Assembly (NCBI RefSeq): GCF_001592735.1
Contig: NZ_LUKE01000001.1
Span: 1-64,000, forward strand
Reading direction: 5' to 3'
From: Bdellovibrio bacteriovorus
Lineage (GTDB): Bacteria > Bdellovibrionota > Bdellovibrionia > Bdellovibrionales > Bdellovibrionaceae
DNA length: 64,000 nucleotides
Both the position numbers and the translations under genes were made by a program. The notes beneath the pieces are model-generated. The model saw only the letters and a program-made list of their open reading frames with translations, had not been told where the DNA came from and did not search any database. Numbering within the stretch: the first letter of the stretch is position 1; every line of letters starts with the position of its first letter. Positions 23,085-31,603 of the stretch are shown here, piece after piece.

Positions 23085-23828
23085 ATGAGTGGTTTAATTG
23101 CAGGTGTTGTCGCAGGTGGGATCACAGGGTTATCAACGATCGTGGGAGCCTTGCCTGTGCTCAAAAAAGAAACTCGCACATGGAATCCATGGCGCAGTCT
23201 GAATTTAGACTTTGCCATCGGTATGATGTTAGCGGCCGCCGCCTTTAATCTGATTGGTCCTGCTTATAAAAGTTCACCGAACAGCACGTTTGGGGTGTCC
23301 CTGGCCTTAGCCCTGGGCGTGGTTTCGATTTACACTTTAAGTCACCTTATTCACAAGGTATCACCGACAGAATGGTCGTCGCATCGGCGCGCGTGGTTGT
23401 TTGTTACGGCCATGATGCTGCACAATCTTCCGGAAGGTTTAGCTTCTGGCGCGGCGTTAAGTGCTGATTCTATTTCTGCAAGCAATGGATGGACCGTGGT
23501 GGGGGCTATCGTATTTCAAAATTTCCCTGAAGGACTGGCTACGGCCGCGGCCTTCTTATCCATCGGTTTTTCACGTAAAGCGGCCTTTATTGGCGCCGCG
23601 ATGACAGGCGTGATGGAAATTCTGGGTGGAACCATCGGGGGGATTTTTGCTAGCATCACGTCGGCCTCGTTGCCATTTATCTTGGCCTTTGCCGGCGGCG
23701 CGATGATCAGTGTCACCTTAGAAGAAATTTTTGCCAAAGCCCGCGCGACAAAAATGATGTATCTCTTAGAGCGCCAGTTTTTAGCTGGGGCCTTAGCTGT
23801 CGTTTTAATGAATTGGATCATCACGTAA
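23085..23828 (+). CDS. ZIP-family divalent metal transporter
   Basis: 247 residues, eight predicted membrane helices. The two family signatures are present: HNLPEGLASGAAL in helix 4 and FQNFPEGLATAAAF in helix 5, carrying His, Asn, Pro-Glu metal ligands (second His replaced by Asn, as in some bacterial ZupT-like proteins). Imports zinc, iron or manganese across the inner membrane. It starts 33 bases after dps; Dps plus a metal importer suggests shared control of iron or manganese in stress. Substrate not readable from sequence. Confidence 0.9.
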   Translation: MSGLIAGVVAGGITGLSTIVGALPVLKKETRTWNPWRSLNLDFAIGMMLAAAAFNLIGPAYKSSPNSTFGVSLALALGVVSIYTLSHLIHKVSPTEWSSHRRAWLFVTAMMLHNLPEGLASGAALSADSISASNGWTVVGAIVFQNFPEGLATAAAFLSIGFSRKAAFIGAAMTGVMEILGGTIGGIFASITSASLPFILAFAGGAMISVTLEEIFAKARATKMMYLLERQFLAGALAVVLMNWIIT

Positions 23829-23867
23829 AGATAGACAATCCTCCAAAAGGTTTTTAACCTTGAGGGC

Positions 23868-25049
23868 ATGACATTTACATCTTTGCAAACACTCGCCATC
23901 GCCGCCTTGGTTGTCTATTTTGGACACTTTCTAAAAAAACGTATTCACTTCATTGATAAATACAATTTGCCCTCGCCCGTTATTGGCGGGTTTATTCTCG
24001 CGGCCGTTTTAGCTATTTTAAAAAGTTATGATATTTTTCAAATCCACTTCACCAAAGCTTACGAAGAAAGCTTGATGATCATCTTTTTTGCTTCCGTCGG
24101 ATATTCGGCTTCCTTAAATTTATTAAAAGCGGGCGGCAAAACCGTGGTGTTTTTTTTATTGCTCACCGTCGGGGGACTTTTAGTGCAGATCTTAGCCGGA
24201 CTTGGGGCGGCGCAAGTGATGGGCGTTCATCCACTGATGGGAGTTTTAACAGGCGCTGTGGCATTGACCGGCGGCCCGGGAACGGCGTTGGCATTTGGCC
24301 CTTCCTTTGAGGCCGCGGGGGTTGAAGGTGCATCGGCCATTGGTTTAACTTCCGCAATGGGGGGAATTCTTTTAGGCGGGCTTATCGGCACTCCCCTTGC
24401 CACTTACTTGATTCATAAAAGAAGATTGAAAGAGCACAATCCTTCACTGCAACTTCAATACGACGAAAATCAACTTTTAAAATCACGCGCGGGTAAAGAT
24501 CTGCTTTATCATGCCTTGGGCATCGCCCTTATCATGGGCGTCGGTACAACCTTGGGTGGTTGGATTGCCGGGCTTGGCATCACCCTGCCCGTATACATTG
24601 GGGCGATGATCGTCGCGGCGGTCATTCGCAATATTGAAGACACCAAAGTGGTCTTTAAATTAAATCCGGATTGGATTGAAGAAATTGGTTCTGTCGCTTT
24701 AACACTTTTTATTGCGACCGCGATTATGAGCTTAAGATTGGATGAACTTAAAAATGCCGCTTTACCGATTTTGATTTTTTTGGGCCTGCAATCAATCTTA
24801 GTTATCGTCACCGCCCTGGGCCCCGCATTCTGGGTGGCGGGCAAGGATTACGAAGGCGCGATCATCAGTGCCGGGTATGTCGGCTTTATGATGGGAACCA
24901 CCGCGAATGCGATGGCCAACATGTCTTCGCTTTCGCAAAAGTACGGCCCGGCCCCAAAGGCCTTTTTAGTTGTGCCTTTAGTGGGGTCTTGTTTTATTGA
25001 TTTTATCAATGCGGCTTTAATTACCTTGTGCTTAAACTTCCTTATTTAG
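23868..25049 (+). CDS. gltS: Sodium/glutamate symporter GltS
   Basis: 393 residues, about ten or more membrane helices, usual GltS length 400. Characteristic stretches: KYNLPSPVIGGF at the N-terminus, FFASVGYSASLNLLKAGG, GAVALTGGPGTALAFGPSFE in the first re-entrant region, and GFMMGTTANAMANMSSLSQK in the second, then VVPLVGSCFIDFINA near the end. Takes up glutamate with sodium. Glutamate is a main fuel of predatory Bdellovibrio, so a role in feeding on prey is plausible. Ribosome site GAGGGC is close to the ATG. Confidence 0.94.
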   Translation: MTFTSLQTLAIAALVVYFGHFLKKRIHFIDKYNLPSPVIGGFILAAVLAILKSYDIFQIHFTKAYEESLMIIFFASVGYSASLNLLKAGGKTVVFFLLLTVGGLLVQILAGLGAAQVMGVHPLMGVLTGAVALTGGPGTALAFGPSFEAAGVEGASAIGLTSAMGGILLGGLIGTPLATYLIHKRRLKEHNPSLQLQYDENQLLKSRAGKDLLYHALGIALIMGVGTTLGGWIAGLGITLPVYIGAMIVAAVIRNIEDTKVVFKLNPDWIEEIGSVALTLFIATAIMSLRLDELKNAALPILIFLGLQSILVIVTALGPAFWVAGKDYEGAIISAGYVGFMMGTTANAMANMSSLSQKYGPAPKAFLVVPLVGSCFIDFINAALITLCLNFLI

Positions 25050-25055
25050 AGCCGC

Positions 25056-25073
25056 GTTCGGCCTCTGCCGAAC
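25056..25073. terminator. GC-rich hairpin between convergent gltS and khpA-like genes
   Basis: GTTCGGC and GCCGAAC pair around CTCT. No T-run; lies between the two convergent stops, so it may weakly end both transcripts. Confidence 0.4.
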
Positions 25074-25091
25074 CGTCGCTCCGACTTACCT

Positions 25092-25340
25092 TTAAGCCAC
25101 AAGTTCGATAACGGCACGAAAGCCGTGGTTTCCCGCCATGGCCCCGATGATTCCACGAAGTGCGGTGATATTTCTTCCTTGAGCACCGATCAGTTTTCCC
25201 CGAAAACCTTCTGGCACCGTGATATGATAGACGGTGGTTTTTTCGCCGGACTGGAACGTGACTTCAACCTCTCCCGGGCATGAGGTCATTTCCTGTACAA
25301 TATTTTTCAGCAACTGCGCTAAGCGCATACGGTCGTCCAC
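25092..25340 (-). CDS. khpA: KH-domain RNA-binding protein, KhpA-like
   Basis: 82 residues from a GTG at 25340. The C-terminal half has the KH core with GxxG loop: FRGKLIGAQGRNITALRG, and the N-terminus reads MRLAQLLKNIVQEMTSCP, as in KhpA (about 75-80 residues). KhpA pairs with KhpB in many bacteria and binds RNA. The frame stays open to 25457, but GGAGG stands 4 bases before the GTG and the family length fits the short form, so I prefer it. Monocistronic; convergent with gltS. Confidence 0.75.
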   Translation of the reverse strand: MDDRMRLAQLLKNIVQEMTSCPGEVEVTFQSGEKTTVYHITVPEGFRGKLIGAQGRNITALRGIIGAMAGNHGFRAVIELVA

Positions 25341-25481
25341 AAAGCCTCCGCTTTCCATTACAACAACAAAAGCTGCAGTCTCTTTTTCGGCGTTCTGCGG
25401 ACTAGACTTGATAAACGGAGGGGCCATTGCGGGGCTTTTTTTTGAGTTTAGGGTCAAAGATTTTTTGCCGATAAAAATGTA

Positions 25482-26285
25482 ATGAAATCCCTTTGTTTCC
25501 TTTCGGTATTTCTCGTTTTTTTGTCGAACTCTTGGGCAGCGGAGCCCTCCCTGACATCATTTTGTGAACACCTTGATAAGACCCTTCGCAAAGTCAACTC
25601 TTCCGCTCCGACGGCCTCATGTCATTCCGAAAAACAAAAGGCCCTGTACACCCGTCCGACAACCTATCAAGGGAAAACGACCAGCCTGCTGACCCCGGAT
25701 GAAGCCCAATCGCTATTCAAAGAAATGGCCGCCCAAGATCACATCGCTTTTAAGTTCCCCGTTGATGGTTGTTTTGACCGCGCTAACGAGATGACTCGTC
25801 TGATGCTTTTAAAAGGCATTAAGCCATTAAAAGGTTTTTTGTCCGTGAGGGAAGAAAAAGGCGGTGGATACAAGCACTACCTGCAACTTGCGGATAAAGC
25901 TAAGCCGGACGATCCTTGGCGTTGGACCGATCACGTGGCGCCCGTGGTGATGGTGCAAGATAAAGGCAAGATGGTTCCTTACGTGATTGACCCTTCGGCC
26001 GAAACCAAGGCCGTGACTTTTGAGCAGTGGAAAAAAAATCTTAGCAAGCACGATAAGAAAATTAAATTAGATACCGAGATTGGCCGCACAGGACAATACG
26101 TTATTGGCAGCCCTTTAGATATGGACTTTCAAGACCCGGCGCAAGTAGAACGCTTAAAAACACAAATCGCTAAATATAAATCCTATGAACAAAGCAAAAC
26201 CGGCTTGAATGATTATATTGGTGACGAGCTTTGGGACCGAGATGACACTGAAGGAAAATTGGATGCGATGTCCGGTGGCAAATAG
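25482..26285 (+). CDS. Exported protein-glutaminase-like deamidase
   Basis: 267 residues with a signal peptide (ending SNSWAAE). The catalytic Cys-His-Asp set of protein glutaminases is visible: VDGCFDRANEMTR (Cys97), WTDHVAPVVMV (His151) and YVIDPS (Asp170). This matches the protein-glutaminase domain (Gln_deamidase_2) known from Chryseobacterium protein glutaminase and bacterial toxins, which converts protein-bound glutamine to glutamate. A pro-region of about 60 residues precedes the domain, again as in Chryseobacterium. No ribosome site is obvious before the ATG. In a predator it could modify prey proteins; that use is an inference. Confidence 0.82.
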   Translation: MKSLCFLSVFLVFLSNSWAAEPSLTSFCEHLDKTLRKVNSSAPTASCHSEKQKALYTRPTTYQGKTTSLLTPDEAQSLFKEMAAQDHIAFKFPVDGCFDRANEMTRLMLLKGIKPLKGFLSVREEKGGGYKHYLQLADKAKPDDPWRWTDHVAPVVMVQDKGKMVPYVIDPSAETKAVTFEQWKKNLSKHDKKIKLDTEIGRTGQYVIGSPLDMDFQDPAQVERLKTQIAKYKSYEQSKTGLNDYIGDELWDRDDTEGKLDAMSGGK

Positions 26286-26398
26286 CAGATTTGCTTCTCT
26301 CCCTATGTGTAACAGCAACTAGCCCTCGAAATATTTATCCCTCGTAAACAAAAAAATACATAATAAAGCGAATTGAGTTTTTAGCTTATGAGGGATTC

Positions 26399-28933
26399 AT
26401 GAAGAAGACCTACTTCTCTCGACACCAAGGGCCATTCATTTACTTCTTAGGACCGTCACTGATTGTCGTGACAATTCTTCTCATGTTCTTTTTACGCAAT
26501 ACTGCGTTCTATCTTCCCAATCCGATCGCGCCGCTGACGCTTATTATTATTTTTACTGCCACGCTCGGCGGATACAAACCTGGATTACTCACCGCCGCCT
26601 TTGCGGCGATTTGCTTGGCCTATAATCTGTCTATTCCGGGCCAACATTTTGCCTACCACCCGATGGAGTTACGACGTCTTATTGCATGGTGTATTTCCTA
26701 TCCTATCATCGCTTTGGTGGTGGGTCTTTTAAAAAACCGTTCCGAGTTTCTTTTAGAGCAAGAATTAGAAAGACGTATTCAACAAGAAGAGGATTTACGC
26801 GCTAGTGAAGTAAGAATGCGCGCCATCATCGACTCCGCCTATGACGCCTTTGTCGCCATCGACAAAAACAGCAAAATCCAAGAATGGAATCCGCAAGCAG
26901 AAAGAACCTTTGGCTGGACTCGTGAGGAAGCTCTGGGGCGCGCGTTGATTGACCTTATCGTCCCGGAAAAATTTCACCAGGCTCATCACGTGGGTCTTAC
27001 GCGCTATTTAGCAACCGGCGAAGGCGCCATCCTCAACCGCCGCATTGAAGTCCCCGCTCGCCATAAAAATGGAACGATCTTAGCCATGGAGCTCACCGTT
27101 TATCCTATCCAACAAAAAGACAGTTTGTGGTTCGGCGCTTTCTTGCATGATATTTCAGAAAGAAAACGCATCGAACAGCTTTCCGTAATTCAACTCACCT
27201 CCTCGCAAATCATGAGCGAAAATGCTTCCCTGAACGAAGTCGGTCCTTTATTGCTAAAAGAACTTTGCCAAGGCAGTGGATGGATTTTGGCCGAGCTTTG
27301 GCTTTTTGAACCAACAAGCCAAAGCTTTTATTGCCCCTATGTCTGGTCAAAAAATAAAGAAACCCAAAGTCTTTTTGAAAGTCAGAATCCCAAATATCTC
27401 TCTAGCCGCCAAGGTTGGGCCGGGGCTGCTTTAACAAGCGATTCTCCGCAATGGATGATTGATATCGATAAAATGACTTTACCGCGGTCCGAGATATTGC
27501 GAAGCGCAGGTTTTAAAACGATGCTTTATTCTCCGATTTACGACCGTGACGAGCTGATTGGCGTCTTGGCGATGTATCACAGCGAAGCCCTAAAACAAGA
27601 TGCGCGACTGATGAGTGTAATAGACGATTTCTGCAAACGACTGGGACTTTACATCACCCGCATCCGCTCTGAAGAAGGCCTTAAAAACCTGTCCCACGAT
27701 TTAGAAAGAAAAATCCAAGAACGCACCGAAGAGTTAAAGATCGTCAATCAACAGCTTAAAAACGAAGCCGTCGAAAAAGAAATCCTTTACGAGCAAGCCC
27801 GCACCGCCAATCGCCTGAAAGATGAATTTTTAGCGACGATTTCCCATGAGCTTAGAACGCCCATGAACGTGATCTTGGGTCATAGTGAACTTTTACACGA
27901 AGAAAACCTGTCCCCCCAAGATCAGAAAAGATCTATCGAGGCCATTTATCGCAATACCAAAGCACAAGTGCATATCGTCAGTGATATTTTAGATGTCTCT
28001 AAATTTATCACCGGCAAAGTGCAAATGAATATGGAGGTCGTGGATCTGGCAGAGCTCATTCCGCTGGCGGTAGAATCTATTTCTCAAGCTGCTTCGGCTA
28101 AAGACATTGAAATCACTGATAGCATTTCCACGGATGTCGGACTGATCACGGGAGATCCCACCCGCTTACAACAGGTTTTCTGGAATTTACTTTCAAATGC
28201 GGTGAAGTTCACTCCCCGTCATGGAAAAATTCATATCTCTTTAACGGCGGCAGAATCCAATGTGGTTATCACCGTCAAAGATAATGGCAAAGGCATTGAT
28301 CCCACTTTTTTACCTTACGTGTTTGAACGATTTCGCCAAGAAGACTCTGCCACCACCAGAAAATTTGGTGGTTTGGGCCTGGGACTTGCAATCACTAAAA
28401 ATATTGTTGAAGCCCACGGCGGCAACATTCAAGTGACCAGCGAGGGAAAGGGCCTGGGATCCACTTTCAGTGTGATCTTACCCCTCACGTCGTTACGTTC
28501 ACATCCAACCACAGACGACACTTTGGAAGATGTCTCTCATCTTTTAGACGGTGTACATATCTTAGTCGTCGATGATCAGGCCGATGCGTTATCCTTAGTG
28601 GCCACCGTGTTAAAGCGCGCGGGAGCCCGTGTGGATAAAGCCTCATCAGCCACCGAGGCCTTTAAAAAAGTCGTGCGCGTAAGACCAGATGTTTTAATTA
28701 GCGATATCGGGATGCCCGAAAAAGATGGTTACGATTTAATTGGCATGGTTCGAAAATTACCCCAGGACATGGGGGGAGAAACACTGGCCATAGCGTTGAC
28801 CGCGTATGCCCAAGAAGAAGATCAGAAGAAAACTTTGCAGATGGGTTTTCAAGCTCACCTCGCAAAACCCGTTGAAGGCAAACAACTTGTCAGAGCCGTG
28901 GCGAAGCTTGTAGGCAAATACGCCGCTCACTGA
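26399..28933 (+). CDS. Hybrid sensor histidine kinase (DUF4118-PAS-GAF-HK-REC)
   Basis: 844 residues: KdpD-like membrane region DUF4118 (about 15-115, four helices), PAS (135-255; DAFVAIDKNSKIQEWNPQAE), GAF (265-415), HisKA with His483 (FLATISHELRTPMNVILG), ATPase domain (NLLSNAVKFTP, DNGKGI, GLGLGLAITK) and a C-terminal receiver (about 718-840; LVVDDQ, LISDIGMPEKDGYDL, LAKPV). The receiver allows an internal phosphorelay, needing a separate Hpt protein; the Hpt at 55957 is one candidate. GAGGG stands before the ATG. Orphan, no regulator gene beside it. Confidence 0.93.
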   Translation: MKKTYFSRHQGPFIYFLGPSLIVVTILLMFFLRNTAFYLPNPIAPLTLIIIFTATLGGYKPGLLTAAFAAICLAYNLSIPGQHFAYHPMELRRLIAWCISYPIIALVVGLLKNRSEFLLEQELERRIQQEEDLRASEVRMRAIIDSAYDAFVAIDKNSKIQEWNPQAERTFGWTREEALGRALIDLIVPEKFHQAHHVGLTRYLATGEGAILNRRIEVPARHKNGTILAMELTVYPIQQKDSLWFGAFLHDISERKRIEQLSVIQLTSSQIMSENASLNEVGPLLLKELCQGSGWILAELWLFEPTSQSFYCPYVWSKNKETQSLFESQNPKYLSSRQGWAGAALTSDSPQWMIDIDKMTLPRSEILRSAGFKTMLYSPIYDRDELIGVLAMYHSEALKQDARLMSVIDDFCKRLGLYITRIRSEEGLKNLSHDLERKIQERTEELKIVNQQLKNEAVEKEILYEQARTANRLKDEFLATISHELRTPMNVILGHSELLHEENLSPQDQKRSIEAIYRNTKAQVHIVSDILDVSKFITGKVQMNMEVVDLAELIPLAVESISQAASAKDIEITDSISTDVGLITGDPTRLQQVFWNLLSNAVKFTPRHGKIHISLTAAESNVVITVKDNGKGIDPTFLPYVFERFRQEDSATTRKFGGLGLGLAITKNIVEAHGGNIQVTSEGKGLGSTFSVILPLTSLRSHPTTDDTLEDVSHLLDGVHILVVDDQADALSLVATVLKRAGARVDKASSATEAFKKVVRVRPDVLISDIGMPEKDGYDLIGMVRKLPQDMGGETLAIALTAYAQEEDQKKTLQMGFQAHLAKPVEGKQLVRAVAKLVGKYAAH

Positions 28934-28934
28934 T

Positions 28935-29327
28935 CTAGTCTTCGGGTTGATTGCGCATATGATCGGCCAAATTTAAAAGCGAATATAAAAGATCCGAGCG
29001 GATCGGGTCTTGAATTTTTAAATCGTCAAAAGCCTGCACCATGCAAAGCATCCACTGATCCCGTTCGGACTTCGAAATTTTAAAAGGCATGTGTCGCGCG
29101 CGCATTCGCGGATGGCCAAATTTTTCAACAAACAGCGAAGGTCCGCCCAGCCAGCCTGATAAAAACATAAATAATTTTTCTTCAGAAGACGTCAGTGGCG
29201 TGGGATGCATTTGGCGAATGCCTTGCGCTTCGGGCAGAGTGTCCATCACTTCGTAAAATCTTTTCACCAAGGCTCGTAAAACCGGTTCACCGCCAAGGAG
29301 TTCGTACATACTTTTCTGAGAATCCAT
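28935..29327 (-). CDS. Truncated haemoglobin, group II-like
   Basis: 130 residues from the ATG at 29327 (a TTG 21 bases upstream is in frame but would add residues without family match). MYELLGGEPVLRALVKRFYE is the helix A-B start and FLSGWLGGPSLFVEKFGHPR carries the group II E-helix Trp and the lead-in to the proximal His region (RARHMPFKIS). Cytosolic globin that binds oxygen or nitric oxide; group II members are tied to NO and oxygen chemistry under stress. The end of the kinase gene lies one base away, convergent. Confidence 0.88.
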   Translation of the reverse strand: MDSQKSMYELLGGEPVLRALVKRFYEVMDTLPEAQGIRQMHPTPLTSSEEKLFMFLSGWLGGPSLFVEKFGHPRMRARHMPFKISKSERDQWMLCMVQAFDDLKIQDPIRSDLLYSLLNLADHMRNQPED

Positions 29328-29353
29328 GGCGGCGAAACTAGCACACAAAAATC

Positions 29354-29602
29354 TTAGAGTTTATCCATTTTTTCTTTGCACGCGGGAGCTAAACCGTCCC
29401 GGTGGGCCTTCAGGCAATCCACGATACGGCCTTCGCCTTTTTGCACATCTTTGCAGTGCTTTTTCACGTCGTCTTTGCAGGCCTTACCCCACTCATGCAT
29501 TCTTTCTTTCATAGGCTCTTTTTTTTCGTGGTGATCGGCGCTCGCGACAGAGCCTAAAAATAAACTTAGAACCATCGTGGTTGCCCATAACATCGGTTTC
29601 AT
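29354..29602 (-). CDS. Small exported Cys-rich protein (GLG1-type repeat)
   Basis: 82 residues: signal peptide (MVLSLFLGSVASAD), charged spacer, then one Cys-rich repeat with ACKDDVKKHCKDVQKGEG, RIVDCLKAHRD and LAPACKEKM. The C-x5-C-x11-C-x11-C spacing fits the Cys-rich GLG1 repeat (PF00839) found alone in small bacterial periplasmic proteins. GGAAGGA ribosome site. Function unknown. It precedes the globin gene by 26 bases on the same strand. Confidence 0.8.
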   Translation of the reverse strand: MKPMLWATTMVLSLFLGSVASADHHEKKEPMKERMHEWGKACKDDVKKHCKDVQKGEGRIVDCLKAHRDGLAPACKEKMDKL

Positions 29603-29746
29603 AAAATCCTTCCTTTTGGAGTTTAAGTTTTTTTATGAATAGGATGCTATCAGATTGAACCCCAGGCAAGATCCTGCTAAGGTGCCAATCTCGGGAAAAA
29701 CCCGGCATTTCTCGGGCCCAGCCCGGATAAAATGGGGACTAAATAG

Positions 29747-31450
29747 ATGGCCACAAACATTGTCGAAGTACGTAATTTAGCAGTCGATTTTACAACAGAA
29801 GATGGCATCGTCCACGCTGTAAAAAACATCTCCTTTAACATTCCAAAAGGCAAAACCGTGGGCCTCGTGGGCGAGTCTGGATCTGGAAAAAGTATTACGT
29901 CCCTGGCTTTGATGAGATTAATTGCTGCGCCGGGTAAAATTACTTCGGGCGAGATCCTTTTTGAAGGCCAAGACCTGCTGAAGGTCTCTGACGCAAAGAT
30001 GAGAGAAATTCGTGGAGCTAAAATCTCCATGATCTTCCAAGAACCGATGACGTCCTTAAACCCGGTTTTGACTATCGCCGACCAAATCACAGAAACTTTG
30101 CGCCTGCACCAAGGTATGAACCAAGAACAAGCTCTGAAACGGGCTTTGGAACTTTTGGTTTTGGTGGGCATTCCGCATCCGGAAGAACGCCTTTACTTCC
30201 ATCCTCACAAATTTTCCGGCGGTCAACGTCAACGTATCATGATCGCGATGGCAATTGCTTGTAATCCAGATCTTTTGATCTGTGACGAGCCGACGACGGC
30301 TTTGGATGTCACCATCCAAAAACAAATTTTAGATCTTTTAGCGGACATCCAAAAAAGAACCGGCATGAGTTTATTATTCATTACTCATGATTTGGGAGTG
30401 ATTGCCGACATCGCGGATGAAGTGATGGTCATGAATAAAGGCCACATTGTTGAGCGCAATGTCTCTCGCGAAATCTTTGCCAATCCTCAACATCCTTACA
30501 CCAAAGGATTGCTGGCGTGCCGTCCTTCCATGGATCGCAATCCCGCGCGTTTGCCTGTTTTGAGCGACTTTATGGGACCTAATGGGGAAGAGTTAAAATA
30601 CACGCCGCGCGTGGAAGTAGGCGTTTCTCATCAATTAACGGGCACCGAAAAAGTTTTGCTTGAAGTTAAGAATTTAAAAACCCACTTCCCTCACCACGGG
30701 GGAATTTTCGGCAGCGTACAAAGCTATACCAAAGCCGTTGATGACGTGAGCTTTAATGTTCGTAAAGGGCATACTTTGGGTCTGGTGGGCGAATCAGGCT
30801 GCGGTAAAACAACCTTGGGCCGCTCTATCCTAAGACTGGTGGAGCCAACCTCTGGTGGCATTGTTTATGACGGTCAAGACATCGCCGGCGCTTCCCGCCA
30901 ACAGATGCAAGACATCCGTAAAAAAATGCAAATCGTTTTCCAAGATCCTTACGCCTCTTTAAATCCACGTATGACAATCGGTGCGATTTTGATGGAGCCG
31001 ATGGAAATCCACGATTTGGGTTCTTCAAAAAAAGAACGTCAAGATATCGCCGCGGACATGATCAAAAAAGTAGGTTTAACACCCGCGATGCTCAACCGTT
31101 ACCCGCATGAGTTTTCGGGCGGTCAACGTCAGCGTATCAGTATCGCTCGCGCGCTGATGGTTCGTCCTGAGTTTATCGTCTGCGACGAATCCGTATCGGC
31201 CCTCGACGTTTCAATCCAAGCCCAAATTTTGAACCTTCTTTTGGATCTTCAAGATGAGTTCAATTTGACTTACATCTTTATTTCTCATGACTTGTCCGTC
31301 GTAAAATTCATTTCTGACGAAGTGGCTGTTATGTATGGCGGTAAGATTGTTGAGATGAATACGGCCCAAAACATCTATGACAATCCTCAACACGACTATA
31401 CGAAAAAACTTTTAAGTGCGATCCCAAAGGGTCAGCCTAAAATGATCTAA
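29747..31450 (+). CDS. Peptide ABC transporter ATPase, two fused NBDs (DppD-DppF type)
   Basis: 567 residues with two ATP-binding cassettes in tandem: NBD1 (about 1-260; [37 protein letters not shown]) and NBD2 (about 300-560; [38 protein letters not shown]). Each carries the oligopeptide/dipeptide transporter C-terminal extension ([30 protein letters not shown]). It matches GsiA/DppDF fusions that drive import of di- or oligopeptides or glutathione. Walker B of NBD2 reads C-D-E-S-V-S-A-L-D, normal for DppF. No permease or binding protein is in the window, so it pairs with partners elsewhere. Clean terminator follows. Confidence 0.93.
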   Translation: MATNIVEVRNLAVDFTTEDGIVHAVKNISFNIPKGKTVGLVGESGSGKSITSLALMRLIAAPGKITSGEILFEGQDLLKVSDAKMREIRGAKISMIFQEPMTSLNPVLTIADQITETLRLHQGMNQEQALKRALELLVLVGIPHPEERLYFHPHKFSGGQRQRIMIAMAIACNPDLLICDEPTTALDVTIQKQILDLLADIQKRTGMSLLFITHDLGVIADIADEVMVMNKGHIVERNVSREIFANPQHPYTKGLLACRPSMDRNPARLPVLSDFMGPNGEELKYTPRVEVGVSHQLTGTEKVLLEVKNLKTHFPHHGGIFGSVQSYTKAVDDVSFNVRKGHTLGLVGESGCGKTTLGRSILRLVEPTSGGIVYDGQDIAGASRQQMQDIRKKMQIVFQDPYASLNPRMTIGAILMEPMEIHDLGSSKKERQDIAADMIKKVGLTPAMLNRYPHEFSGGQRQRISIARALMVRPEFIVCDESVSALDVSIQAQILNLLLDLQDEFNLTYIFISHDLSVVKFISDEVAVMYGGKIVEMNTAQNIYDNPQHDYTKKLLSAIPKGQPKMI

Positions 31451-31483
31451 ACGGGTTCTAAAAACGAAATTCCAAATTGAGAC

Positions 31484-31512
31484 AAGCCCTAACTCTAGTT
31501 AGGGCTTTTTTT
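31484..31512 (+). terminator. Strong rho-independent terminator
   Basis: Perfect 10-base stem AAGCCCTAAC/GTTAGGGCTT, loop TCTA, followed by TTTTT. Ends the peptide ABC ATPase transcript. Confidence 0.93.
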
Positions 31513-31603
31513 TGTAATTCTTGTGCCATTCCAGCGCTTTAGCAGAGCCCTTAATTTACCGATATTTTAGGAGTACTAATAACTCGCATGTGTCGGAGTT
31601 TTC

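Noticed and set aside
29677-30171. 164-residue minus-strand frame over the start of the peptide ABC ATPase
   Set aside because: Overlaps Walker A and signature motifs of the true gene; antisense artefact.
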